Shown piece by piece: positions 14,048 through 24,445 of a stretch of DNA of 64,000 nucleotides; position 1 is the stretch's first letter; each line of letters starts with the position of its first letter. This DNA comes from Angiostrongylus vasorum. Its lineage: Eukaryota > Nematoda > Chromadorea > Rhabditida > Metastrongylidae. Below the pieces are notes generated by a model. The model did no database searches and was not told where the DNA came from. It saw nothing but the letters and a program-made list of their open reading frames with translations. The position numbers were made by a program, and so were the translations under genes. The DNA is taken from positions 62,001 through 126,000 of the forward strand of contig JADANN010000315.1 in NCBI GenBank assembly GCA_018806985.1, read 5' to 3'.

Positions 14048-14150
14048 GTTCCATTGTTATATGAATGCGTCGTTTTCTTGTTCAGCAATCGCGAGGTTGT
14101 TAAACAGCATACATTTACTTCCATACAAAAACACAATACAATACAACAGT

Positions 14151-14187
14151 AGCTGACGTTTCGGCAGTATCGCCTTCTTCAGAGCCT
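14151..14187 (-). ncRNA. Hammerhead-ribozyme-like motif, PLE left arm
   Basis: On the minus strand it reads stem I strand AGGCT, core CTGAAGA, a hairpin closed by GGC/GCC, core GAAAC, GTC, then the stem I partner AGCT. It is the inverted twin of the motif at 15069-15105. Confidence 0.6.
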
Positions 14188-14329
14188 GGAGGGGTATACT
14201 GACATACAATTTACTGGGCCAAACGCTTCAATGACACTTACAAAAAGACGAAAAACTCTATGGTAATTACATGGTCAACAGCTTCTCGAAAAACTCACCG
14301 CTTTTTTACGTGCCTTCCCATGAGGAAGA

Positions 14330-14713
14330 TTGTTTATGCTGCCCTTTATTAGCGATGAAGTAAGCGTAGCGATTAAACGATGCTTAAGAAGGGCAGGTCT
14401 AGAGGAATCGGTAGCGATAGTTGAAATACCACCGGCTACTCTACGTCGTCAGTTAGTTCGTAACCGCCTGTATGACCGTCTATGCGAAACAACAAATTGC
14501 GTAATCTGCCCTTACGGCAGGGACGGTGATTGCATGAGTTCAGGTACGATATACCTGATCTCGTGTAATAATTGCGGAGATGAATATATTGGCGAAACGG
14601 GCAGGCCTTTGTGTATCCGTATAAAAGAACACCTAGATGGCAAACGAAAACTAAGACAAAGTACCCCACTAGGCACGCATAGGATACAAAAGCACAGCGG
14701 GGACGATTTTTGA
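14330..14713 (+). pseudogene. PLE C-terminal fragment with GIY-YIG endonuclease domain, frameshifted
   Basis: The 127-residue frame holds the end of a Penelope-type polyprotein. It has a basic linker (TLRRQLVRNRLYDRL), a cysteine pair (NCVICPYG), then the endonuclease core. There GTIYLISC stands in the GIY position, EYIGETGRPL in the YIG position, and RIKEHLDGK carries the expected Arg and Lys/His residues. The frame stops just after SGDDF. Homologous codons continue in another frame to about 14870, ending near DLTPYVRINF, so one small frameshift separates the two pieces. The reverse transcriptase is absent. In PLEs this enzyme nicks the target for reverse transcription in place; this copy could not do so alone. 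Confidence 0.82.
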
Positions 14714-15068
14714 AGTAAAAGTCAATATCCTTGCGCAGGAGACTAGAACACCAGCGCGAAAACTTCTTGAGGCTTTTTTGGATAAATGCCAAAAACCCCT
14801 ACAATGAATAGCAGGGATGAATGCCCAGAGGTCATACGCGACCTGACCCCGTATGTTCGCATCAATTTCTGATGTGGGATGGTGCAGTCATCAACCTTAT
14901 GCGACCATAATCAGCTGTTCTAATCTTCTCATGGGAAGGCACGTAAAAAAAAGCGGTGAGTTTTTTTCGAGAAGCTGTTGACCATGTAATTACCATAGAG
15001 TTTTTCGTCTTTTTGTAAGTGTCATTGAAGCGTTTGGCCTAGTAAATTGTATGTCAGTATACCCTTCC

Positions 15069-15105
15069 AGGCTCTGAAGAAGGCGATACTGCCGAAACGT
15101 CAGCT
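15069..15105 (+). ncRNA. Hammerhead-ribozyme-like motif, PLE right arm
   Basis: The order is AGGCT, CTGAAGA (fits the CUGANGA core), hairpin GGC-GATACT-GCC, GAAAC, GTC, AGCT. Stem I pairs GGCT with AGCT (one G-U pair). The cleavage triplet would be GTC, with cut after 15101. The segment around GAAACGTC holds a self-complementary ACGT, so stem III would need a second RNA copy, that is, a dimeric form. Confidence 0.62.
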
Positions 15106-15248
15106 ACTGTTGTATTGTATTGTGTTTTTGTATGGAAGTAAATGTATGCTGTTTAACAACCTCGCGATTGCTGAACAAGAAAACGACGCATTCATATTCC
15201 AATGCCGAGGTTAATAGAAAGTCGATCCTGGGAACTGTTCCATTGTTA

Positions 15249-16140
15249 GTAACTAAACTGGTAACTGAAGTAGTAACTACTATGTTGAACATTCCCTTAT
15301 ATTTTCAATGCTATAGTCCCAAGATCTGCAGCTCTCTCACAATGACATTCGTTTTCCATACAGAGAACTATTTTATGTCCTTTTTTAGTGATTGCCATTT
15401 CACTTGCACAAACTGCTTTTCTATTTGAAACGGAAAGTTTCCTTCACTTCCATTTTGTCGCCTCGTAAATTTGCAACCATTGCTTGTGATGGCTAACTTT
15501 GTTTTGGATCATACTCCTCTCCTGTAGATCTGTAACAAGCAATCTACAGACATAACATCATCAGCTGAACTGATAAGAACAAAGCAAGCGCTATCTGCTT
15601 GCACTTCTTCAGCGAATTCGCGATACAAACAACCACAAATTACAATGAAATTCTTTAAGAGTCTGATTAATTCGCTTCTAATCAATCAGAATAAGAGATT
15701 TTAAGGAAAGCTCTACTGTCAGTTTCTAGGAAACGCTCTTCAACCGCGCCTCGTCCATCCATGGAATACGCTCACTTCTTTCTTCTTTCGATCTCCATAA
15801 TCTCATCTTTGACGGCTTTGTTTCTTTGATTTCTAATTGGAATTCCTTTTGCCCTTTCTGATTTCGTTAGGAATAAAGATGAATGTTCGAAAATTTTTCC
15901 AATTAATACCTCATATAATTCAAGCACTGTTGCTAGAACCATTTTTTCGTTCTCCTCTTCAAACGGACAATCCACATAATCTTTCAAAGTTCTTTTTTCT
16001 TTTATTCCGTGGAATTTTTTTCGCCTCTTATTGTGTAGAGAGAACAACGAGAAGCTTACAAAGCTCTGAAAAATGCTTGTTCAACTGATACGCTCTGGTA
16101 TTGATAATATGTCGTTGCTTTAGTGACTGTCCTCTAATAA
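15249..16140. other. No gene seen
   Basis: AT-rich sequence without recognisable repeat or exon. Confidence 0.4.
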
Positions 16141-16556
16141 TTCCCACGACCGACTTTCTATTAACCTCGGCATTAATTCCAAGAAACCGGAAATGAACCG
16201 CAGGGAAGAATGCCTCATTATCACGCGCGATATCAGGCAATATATAAGCCCATTATTCTGATGAGAGTGGGCACATTACGGTTCCATGTGAATCCGGTGC
16301 GGTTGGTTTCCACACGACATACTCAGTGTAAGACTCATAGAAAGCGGTGAGTATGCTATGAAGCCATTCTGAGTTCAATGTGATTGAAATCTTGGTTTAG
16401 CGTTTTTCTCTGTTTGGTTAAGGAGCTGTTTGGCCGAATAGATTGCTGTCAACTTGACCTTTCCAAGCTCTGAGGAAGGCGAATTCCGCCGAAACATCAG
16501 CTTGTGCGTAAATAAAGAATAAAATAACACCTCGCGTTTGCTCAACAAGAATACAA
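16141..16556 (+). mobile_element. Penelope-like element 3' fragment with inverted end remnant
   Basis: A minus-strand end block (GACTTTCTATTAACCTCGGC, 16150-16170) is followed by a plus-strand segment that starts in the last codons of the PLE frame (compare AACCGCAGGGAAGAATGCC here with the equivalent at about 14805). It then runs through the 3' untranslated region, a hammerhead-like motif and the CACCTCGCGTTTGCTCAACA end. It is therefore the same inverted layout as 14060-15236, more truncated. Confidence 0.72.
16464..16504 (+). ncRNA. Hammerhead-ribozyme-like motif with 6-bp stem I (best in window)
   Basis: Stem I CAAGCT pairs perfectly with AGCTTG across the core. The core reads CTGAGGA, a bulged A, hairpin GGCG-AATTC-CGCC, then GAAAC and the cleavage triplet ATC. 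All invariant hammerhead positions (CUGANGA and GAAA, NUH at the cut) are satisfied. Compared with 15069-15105 the stem is longer and the hairpin differs on both strands. Confidence 0.68.
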
Positions 16557-17350
16557 AGAATTACTGTACTCCAATTTTATATGCCAACTTAGATAAAAGA
16601 ACATTTTACTTTGCTTTGGGTCGTTTCATTCTGAGAATAGGGTAGTAACCTAGAGTATCCCGACTTTAGTAGAATTGAAACTGAAACTACTGGATGTGGA
16701 GAGGTAAAGATTTGTTGCTTTCGCTGAAAGCTAAGAACTCTTCTTTATTCAGCCAATTGCCCTACGAAACTGATTCAGCTTGTCTCGATGAATGAAGCCA
16801 ATCTTCTAGACATCAACGTCATCAGGTCGCTGCCTTACATTTTTATTTATTATCTCTATAAAACGATTTGCTGTTTTAATAACAGGCCTCATTAAAATGG
16901 TAAAATACACTTTTTTTCGTCTTCACATGACCCGACTTCATTCATCCTGCTGATTTCAATATTTCCTTGATTCCGTTCATCTTCTAGTACTCGGTGTTTG
17001 AGTGCGGATTCAGCTGCTACTTGATGAAATTTTTTTTCACCCACTAGAGCATTCCCAGGTCTTCACCAGAGATGCCATCACCAGGTCATTATGGATTGAA
17101 GGGGTGCATTTGTCAGAATTGCGGATTGAAGAAAGCGTTTGAGCATTTTTCAGAGAATTCTTGCGGCAATAACCTGACTATTGAGTGAAAAGAGGCATCC
17201 GTGTCTCGTGACGTTATCGAACCAATGACCATCCATGTAATACTGCAAGGATCTCTCACCACTGCGCTCCCCGTTCCTTCACAGAACAGGTGCGAGTTGA
17301 AATTTCCAAATCCTCCCAATCCAACCATTTCTAATGATTTTATCCGCTTA
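16557..17350. other. No gene seen
   Basis: AT-rich sequence with short open frames only. Confidence 0.4.
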
Positions 17351-17362
17351 AGATTTTTACTC

Positions 17363-17785
17363 CCTCCCAGCGGTTTACCACCTCATCAAGGCTGTGAGGT
17401 GTTTCTAGGTGTAAGGTTGCAATGTACAGCGGGGAGATCCATCCCCCCAGCGAAGTCTCCAAACCGAAAAAAAACGTCGGCGTTTCTATTAAGAACCCCA
17501 ACTTAGAGTTATCTAAAACCGGGATCCACCGCCATCATTTTATCAAGCTAGACGCATGGCCGCAAGTCTCCCTCTGATCCGGTGCCGTGACTGCATGGGG
17601 TGGTGACGACCTGGGACCGACTTTGGCTAGGCTGACCTCGGGACTCCAGAGTGCAACAATCGCTGGATCAGCAAAACTCCGATAAAATGGAAACTGTCCT
17701 GGGGGCCCGCACAACCAGTGAAGACGGCCTGTCCATGTACCAAAATCAGAAAGTGAGCAAGTAAGTAAGTAAGTAAGTAGATAAG
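17363..17785 (+). mobile_element. SINE-C copy 2 with AAGT-repeat tail
   Basis: It starts in CCTCCCAGCGGTTTACC and ends in an (AAGT)n array at about 17756-17780. It is bounded by AGATTTTTACTC (17351-17362) and AGATTTTTTACTC (17786-17798). The expanded tetranucleotide tail resembles the short tandem tails of RTE-mobilised elements. Confidence 0.8.
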
Positions 17786-17798
17786 AGATTTTTTACTC

Positions 17799-18849
17799 AA
17801 CAGCGGTTCGTAAATCACATCGTTTCTGAGTGTTTCGGTTCCGAAGCGTCCAAATTAACCGAACAATTGGAAGAGAATGCGTTTTCAATGAATTTCACAC
17901 CCTTCGACTTTCAGAGAAACTGTTGCTTACCACAATTGTTCTGTATTGTTTTTGATGAGCTCAGATTTAAAGAAAATCTGCGGAATAACGAAACGCTTCT
18001 TTAGCTCGAAACGAAAAGTCTTTATTCTGCGCACTTGCTTACTCGTACATTTTTACCTAGTATTTCCTTGTTTCGTTAATGCTAAAAACGATGATTTTAA
18101 TTTCCGGCATTGCCGTTAGATCTGTCGAATCGTCATGACAACTTCGCCTATATTTAACCCAGGTATTTCATCTTCGATTTCACCAGGCCTCTTAATGGTG
18201 ACGAAACGATTCAGCAGTGATGTGATTAATTTTCAAATATGCTTTTCCGACTTAGTGAATGAATTTTCGAAACCACTACTTGATGCCACAAAATCAAGTT
18301 TGCCAACGAAAAACTCCTTCCGAGTAGATGCTACCTGTCGAGGAATTCTGTTAGTGACGTATGAAACCTGGAGTCCAACTCAAAAATCATCACGCCTAAT
18401 GTCTGACGACGACGATGACGACTACTGCGGCAAATTTGATTTGCGTCGTCGAATGTCGTCTTTCTCACACAACTAATTTACTTAGTTTGTTCGAAGTTAT
18501 CACAAAATATAGCGTTGCCGTGTTTCACACAGTGATCAACTCTCCTTCCACGTTAAACCACCTATAAAACCTAAGTACTACAATAGTTTATTTTGTGTAA
18601 CATTTAGAACAACAGTAACATTAATAACACGGCACATGCCCTTTTGTTGACACCATCAGTAAATCCTGGTAAGGGAGCAGGGTGTAGTTAGTGCTCATCC
18701 ATTCTGCAACAATGCTCAGATCCACGAATATGTATGGTCATCGAAATCAATGTCAATTACCATAAATACTGTAGTGGGGCTCGAGAAAGGCTGTGGTGAA
18801 AATAATTCAAACTCACAACTAAAAGAAGAATTGTCAGTATTGATAAAAC
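17799..18849. other. No supported gene; aspartate-rich open frame noted
   Basis: An open frame at 18135-18476 ends with a run of six Asp followed by a basic, serine-rich tail (RRRMSSFSHN). It could be a terminal exon but no partner exon was found, so it is not annotated as a gene. Confidence 0.35.
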
Positions 18850-18890
18850 GAGGTTAAATAGAAGTCGGTTTACAATAGTATTACGTCATT
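18850..18890 (+). mobile_element. Penelope-like terminal remnant
   Basis: It contains ACGAGGTTAAATAGAAGTCG, the PLE end block also seen at 15205 and 19598. Confidence 0.45.
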
Positions 18891-18956
18891 GGGTGCAAGC
18901 TTTTCTAACACCGACTGCTGGAGGATGGATTTTTTAATTTTTATTTTATTTAACCC

Positions 18957-19303
18957 GTCTTCACGTCTACCATGCGGATCCCCGCACTTCTCACATTCAA
19001 TCCGTTTCCTTGTATCCACTGCCCACGAAGACCTTCCAACGTGTGGCTTCGGTTGCAGCTTGAGGACTTTCATTTCATCTTGAATAGCGCAAAATTCTGG
19101 TCGGGCAATTCTCCCTGAAATCCTGAGATAGCCGTGCTGGAGCGTTCCCAATTGGATTGCAGAGAGAGGTTTTCTCCCAGAGAAGTCCGGTACCAATTTT
19201 CCGACCCCACAGGGATGAGAGGCCTAGTTGGCAGGGAGCAGAATCGAACTAACACCATGCTCGTGATGACGTACATCATTACCACTGCACTATCCGCCCC
19301 CCG
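18957..19303 (-). mobile_element. SINE-D copy 1 (tRNA-like head)
   Basis: On the minus strand the head reads GGGCGGATAGTGCAGTGGTA (A-box-like), with GTTAGTTCGATTCTG (B-box-like). Next comes a core shared with SINE-A (GGTCGGAAAATTGGTACC), then a family-specific 3' half running to GTAGACGTGAAGACGG. Copies at 46010 and 47160 have the same order. Confidence 0.75.
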
Positions 19304-19489
19304 GAGGAGGAGGATGGATTATCCACCGAAAAGCAAGTTATTATCAACGGACAATTACGATCATCAACAACCGTCCTGCATAAAAGTGCGTTGCCGGGTG
19401 AGGTTGCATCATTCGAGCGATGCTCCATTGAAAACGGTCCGATTCGATCTTACGACGAAATCACCTCATCTAGAATACAAAGACGAGAC

Positions 19490-19640
19490 CAACGACACGG
19501 CTTATAGGCCCTGAGGAAGAAGAAGACGTCGATTCGTTAACACAATATATGTTTGTTAACAAGTTCGCGTTAGCTTACAGATGAAAGAAGGCATCATACC
19601 GAGGTTAAATGGAAGTCATTTTAGAATAGTATCTATTACT
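19490..19640 (+). mobile_element. Penelope-like 3' fragment with mutated hammerhead
   Basis: A CCCTGAGGAAGAAG block (19511-19525) followed by GACGTCGATTCGTTAAC resembles the ribozyme segment, but GAAAC has become GATTC. The PLE end block ACCGAGGTTAAATGGAAGTC follows at 19598. Confidence 0.55.
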
Positions 19641-22194
19641 AGTGTTTGTGAAGCACAGAAAGTTCTAAAACAAGAGTGTTCACAAAAACATCAGATAATG
19701 CTCAGGAGTGTCACACACAATTTGTGAACTCACGTCATCTTGTTAGCGAAGGCCATATCATGGTGAAGGACAAATGCATATATTGCGACTGATGAAGTTG
19801 TTTCGTGTGAAATATTTATTCTGATATTAAGCAACCATCGATTTTTATGGCCTTGTGACCAAGGAAGTCAAGCTCAAATATCAACGCGATTGGATTAATA
19901 CAGATGTCACTTGGATTAAACGAACGTTCACTAGTGTCTACTCTTCTCTAAACTAGAGTTACGCAAAGGTGCAATAACTAATAATTTCTTTTCTGAGAAC
20001 AGGATCAAATAACACGGCTCGTGATTGGAACTGTTTAGTGCAATGAATAGTGACGTCAACTAAGGGCATCTCTGTCTTCCAAAGGTTTTAAGATTTCCAC
20101 GGAAGCCCAACAGCTTAACTTTTAGATAATTCCAAACTTTTTTGTTGTACATTCAGATATCTCATAAAAGTTTGAATAATTCCATCTATGATTATCTTGG
20201 TATGATTACAAAAACAGGAATTACGACGACCAGTTTTTTTCGGGAACGAAGCATCATGTTGTTCTCCTGCATTCCAGTTAAAAAGCTTGATCGTCTAATC
20301 GTTGTTCTTTTGCTGCGACATCCAAGTGGAAGCCAGTAGTTTACTGCTCCGGCGTATGTCTTTCAGATGCGTAAAGGGTCCGGTAGAATTTATTTTGGAT
20401 ACCCCGATATTCATTACAATAATTCTCATTTTCGATCGTAGAAGTTGATTCGAATCTTGAGCTTTTCTGTCACTTGAATCACATAAGCAGCTTCTTCAAT
20501 TACGGCGTGTTGGCAAACGATGGCTACGCCCGCCTGTGGTTCGTACAGCACTCTGTGGCGTGTGTTAAGGCAAAAGGATCTGTTGATTTTAAAAGCTGAA
20601 CTCCAAAACCGCTGATCTTTTTCTCTTTTTCATTACAATGTCGGCATTCTTGCAATTTCTTCAATTCTGCTTGATTCTTGTCATCAGCTCCCCCCTCACG
20701 CCGTTAATCATATGGGCTTCTCAACTTGCACATGAATAGTTGGAACATTCGGAGTTTTTCTCCTGCGACGAGTGGCACAACATGAACAAAAACATTTCTC
20801 GTGAGTATGGCTTTCATTAAGTTTGTTTGACGTCGAAATCCGCAATCAATGCTTCTGCCTATCCTTTCTTTGAAATTCGCAACAGAAGTACCGAATAGGT
20901 TTCGCTTGACGTTTTCGTCTCAAAAAGACCAAATCGTTTTTAAAACGAACTTGGGAATAAGAACGCCCTATGCCAGGCTGATGTTATGTTAAGGGTCGTT
21001 TTTGAACTACAACTTCAAAATACTGCAACTTAACTGGAAGGCAACTTTATGAACCAAAATAAAAGCAGTTAGAATCTAAGTTTTTTGGCAACTAGATGCA
21101 AGTCTATTTCTTTCAAGAACATGAAATTCTAAATTTCTGGAGCAACGATTTCTTCGGAGGCAATTTTTGAAACTATTTAATCACTCTGCGTTTTCTCAGA
21201 TAATAATAAGCGAAGTATTCTAGAAAAGAGATTATTGGTCCGCAGTAAATCAGATATGTATGGTAAGTGAGCAGGGTTTGGAAGTCCAATTCATCCAATT
21301 TTTTGTTGCGTAACTTTCGCAACGCATGGGTGGGTGGCCTCTTACAGTAGGCCCTTTTATCCATGCGTAGATATACATATGATGGCTTTTTTTTGGAAAT
21401 ATGTCATCGAACTCGTGACAGTGCTTTGCTATTGTTATCGTTTTTGCCGAGATTCAAACCATTTTGTTAGATGTTGTCAAGCACAGATTTTATCAGATGC
21501 TAGCATAACTATCCAAGAAAATATTGATATTAGATGAGTTTCTCTGCTATAAGCCCGAAAACAACCCTTTTTTATGCAAACTCAGTTTTGGAACCCTTTT
21601 GCTACCCTCACTTTACTTTAACCTCCTTGACAAGTCTTGTTTGTTTTCCCACAGGGTTTAGTTTCCATCATACCTCACAATGGGACCAAAAAAGGGGTCG
21701 TTTTGTTGTGTAAATAGAAGCTCGTACTGCACTTCCTGACCATGATCTCGCTGCCACTGCTTCTATTATAATGGTCGCCTTTTTTTTTGAGCACTTTCAC
21801 TTTTTCCAACTTTTTTTAAACTGATATCGTTTGTTAAAACGTGAATGCCGAGCTTTTTTTGGAACCACTCTGGTACTTCTTGGAGTGGTAGCTTCTATAC
21901 TTCTCAGCTGGTTATCGTCAACAGCAGAATGATGACCACGGTCTTCTTATAAAGTCTCATATCGTCGGTACAAGAGCTTACAAATGGTCAGCTCAATATG
22001 GGTTCGGAACATTTCTTCTGGATCATACAGTTGCGACATTTCGACATGCTATCGTTGTGTAATCTTCAAATTTGAACTCTTTTACCAAAACGGAACGTTC
22101 TTCGTGATTTGAGAGTGCCACCTAGTGTTACCCAAATTGGTCAATGCTTGTTGTAAACTGACCATGATAACCTTTTATTTGCTACCTTCTACAA
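19641..22194. other. No gene seen
   Basis: AT-rich sequence without recognised exon or repeat. Open frames do not exceed 70 codons. Confidence 0.4.
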
Positions 22195-22490
22195 TTTTTC
22201 ACGGCACGGCGTGATGTGAAATACAATCACAACGATGCTGAGATATTTGCAAAACCTGGACAGTGGGCAAGATCGAACTACGACTACCTTTCCCGGTGTC
22301 TTGACTATTACACACTGCACCACTAAAGCCTTTGCTTTGCGTTTGTCTTAGCTAGTTTTCTACCTAACTGTCGTCACCAATCACCCGTCAGCGGGACTGA
22401 TCTGAGATGCACAAATCGGCATTCAACCCTGTTAAGCTGAGGCTGTAGTCGAAATCATAATGTCAACGCTTTATTTGCTGCCTGCTATAT
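22195..22490 (-). mobile_element. SINE-B copy 3
   Basis: Minus-strand copy with the tail AATATCTCAGCATCGTTGTG, the CGCTGACGGGTGATTGGTG block and CTCAGCTTAACAGGG toward its head. The tRNA-like segment is diverged. Confidence 0.68.
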
Positions 22491-22504
22491 ATAATTTCTG
22501 AGAG

Positions 22505-22630
22505 AAACGCAAAGCAAAGGCCTCAGTGGTGCAGTGTGCAACACGCAATCTCCCAGAAAGGGTAATCGTGGCTCTATCTGGCCCGAAGTCAAATTTTTTC
22601 AAATATCTCAGCATGGTTGTGGTTGAATTG
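22505..22630 (+). mobile_element. SINE-B copy 4, inverted partner of copy 3
   Basis: Its head AGTGGTGCAGTGTGCAACAC and tail AATATCTCAGCATGG are in plus orientation right after copy 3, giving a second inverted pair in the window. Confidence 0.62.
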
Positions 22631-22980
22631 CGAACTGAGTTTAAGGGAAAGTATCATGTGGGAAATTGTTCGGCAAGAATAAACTTTAAAATGATCTTCA
22701 CCCTATGCAAGAAATATTTATCCCAAACCTTTATTCGGCCAAGGTTCAGACGTCTCTGCCTTCTTGCGAGCCGTTGATCCGAGTCGGCGGTCCATATTCG
22801 CTCGTTCTTACGTTGTACTGCTTCATAGTCGTACAGACATCTTTTACACAGCACAATTGTCGAGTAGTTGACGAACGACAACGACTCCTTTTCATATCGA
22901 AAATTCATCCCATGGCAGTCGATATTAAAATGTATTCATACGAAATAATCTTGTTGAGCTGATGCGAGGTTGGTATAAGT

Positions 22981-23063
22981 TGTCGTTGTTGTTGTTGTTG
23001 TTGTCGTTGGTGGTGGTGGTGGTGGCGGTGGTGGTGGTGGGTGGTGGTGGTGGTGGTGGTGAT
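22981..23063 (+). repeat. GTT/GGT microsatellite inside PLE
   Basis: A (GTT)n run passes into (GGT)n with interruptions. It lies between the PLE end block and the hammerhead-like motif. The proline/threonine and histidine open frames across it are artefacts. Confidence 0.9.
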
Positions 23064-23079
23064 GGTGTTGGTGTTCGAT

Positions 23080-23116
23080 AGCTGACGTTTCGATGACTTC
23101 GCCTTTTCCAGAGCCT
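23080..23116 (-). ncRNA. Hammerhead-like remnant, core mutated
   Basis: On the minus strand stem I GGCT/AGCT and GAAACGTC are kept, but the core reads CTGGAAA instead of CTGANGA, so cleavage is unlikely. Confidence 0.5.
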
Positions 23117-23378
23117 AAACATAATTCATGTAACGATAGCCTCATAATCCGATAAAATATCTACAGTATTACTGAAGATCTAACGTATAAATGAGCAAAC
23201 GCCATTTTGATTAAAAACTACTCACCGCCCTGTTGCGAGTGGGTCTACTCGTGTGCGCTTCTTGTGCGATGATGAGTGGGACCCACCCAGGTCAAAAAAT
23301 CGGTTTGAAAAAAAGGTGCCAGGTCACGTGTGATAGTAAGGAAATCGTCCTTCCGGTTCATCTTTAAGCTTTCGAAAA

Positions 23379-23700
23379 TTATCCAAGACGCCTTGAGATT
23401 CTGGTGCATTTTATTCCCGCGCTAGGATCTGGACAGTCACTGCAAAATAATAATAGTTTTTGCTTTTGTACCGTATGTGTACCTAGAGGAGTACTTTGTC
23501 GAATTCTAACCTTCCCATCTAGATGCCTTTTTAAGCTAATACAAAGTGGTCTACTCGTCTTCCCAATGTATTTTCCACCGCATGCCTTACATGAGAACAA
23601 GCACAATTAACCTAAACTCAAGGAATCTCGTTCTCTCTCGTTAGGACAGATTACACAATTTTTCTGAGCTGTGCAAACGACCATAGAGGCGGTTGCGAAC
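23379..23700 (-). pseudogene. PLE GIY-YIG endonuclease fragment (left arm)
   Basis: On the minus strand a 75-codon frame carries SCKACGGKYIGKTSRPL (the YIG part), then LKRHLDGKVRIRQSTPLGTH, matching the frame at 14330-14713. Upstream, linker codons (LVRNRLYGRL) are in another frame, and the end is frameshifted. It is a broken retroelement remnant. Confidence 0.72.
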
Positions 23701-23829
23701 TAATTGAAGGCGTAGGGTAGTGGGTGGGAGGTCGATAACTAGCCTTCATATCAAACGAAATAAGTTACGCTACTAAGAGGCGCCTAAGAAAAGTGGTTTT
23801 GAAAAATCACGTGGCAGTTAATGTACTAA

Positions 23830-24180
23830 GCAGTCAATTAGTCGGCAGCCGCCTTTATAATCGTTTTCACAGCTCAGAAAAATTCTGAAATCTGCTCTAA
23901 CGGCAGAGATGTGGTTTGCTCGAAATCAGGTACAATAGACTTAGTCTCAAGTAGGGCAGGCAGTGAAGAATGCATAAGGGAAAGGAGCAGACCACTTTGT
24001 ATCCGCATTAAAGAACATCTGGATGGAAGGATTAAAAACAGCCAAAGTACTCGCCTAGGTACACATAGGGCACAAATGCATAGTGGTGACGATTTTGCAG
24101 TGACTGTCCAGATCCTAGCGCACTCAACGCACAAAAGTCGTGAAGCTCTTTGGATAAAAGTCCATAGATAAACCGGAAAG
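23830..24180 (+). pseudogene. PLE GIY-YIG endonuclease fragment (right arm)
   Basis: The frame 23911-24171 keeps RSRPLCIRIKEHLDGRIK and GTHRAQMHSGDDFAVTVQIL. The YIG region is damaged (EECIRERSR in place of EYIGETGR) and a stop interrupts the upstream linker. It is decayed and not functional. Confidence 0.72.
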
Positions 24181-24409
24181 ACTAATCCCCCCACTATTAC
24201 GCGTGGCCTGGCGCCTTTTTTCAAAATGATTTTCTGACCTGGGTAAGTCCAACTCGTCATCCCACGTGAACAACTTACAGGGTAGTCTCACGCACAGCAG
24301 CACGATGAGTGAATTCTAAACGAAATGCCTGTCATTTATGTTTTTAATCTTTATTGATTGTATAGATATTTTACCGAATTATAAGGCTATCGCTACATAA
24401 AATACTTCC

Positions 24410-24445
24410 AGGATTTGAAGGAAGTGAAGTCGCCGAAACGTCGGT
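24410..24445 (+). ncRNA. Hammerhead-like remnant, right arm
   Basis: GGATT, TTGAAGGA, a hairpin region, GCCGAAACGTC and GGTC appear in order. The first core segment has an extra G relative to CTGANGA, so activity is doubtful. Confidence 0.42.

Larger units (their letters stand above)
14060..15236 (+). mobile_element. Penelope-like retroelement, truncated, with inverted terminal arms
   Basis: A perfect 12-bp duplication, GTTCCATTGTTA, flanks the element at 14048-14059 and 15237-15248. Inside are two nearly identical inverted arms of about 260 bp (14060-14326 and 14937-15197), each with a hammerhead-like motif. Between them lies the 3' part of a PLE open reading frame with the cysteine-bearing linker and GIY-YIG endonuclease domain. 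The reverse transcriptase domain is missing, so the copy is 5'-truncated and non-autonomous. Inverted, partial terminal repeats of this kind (pseudo-LTRs) are typical of Penelope-like elements. The near-perfect arms and the intact duplication suggest a recent insertion. Confidence 0.88.

Noticed and set aside
16255..16275. CTGATGA at 16256 as a second hammerhead core.
   Set aside because: No GAAA segment or pairing flanks follow; it is a chance match in the PLE 3' region.
22925..23145. Proline/threonine-rich and histidine-rich frames on the minus strand.
   Set aside because: They are products of the GTT/GGT microsatellite.
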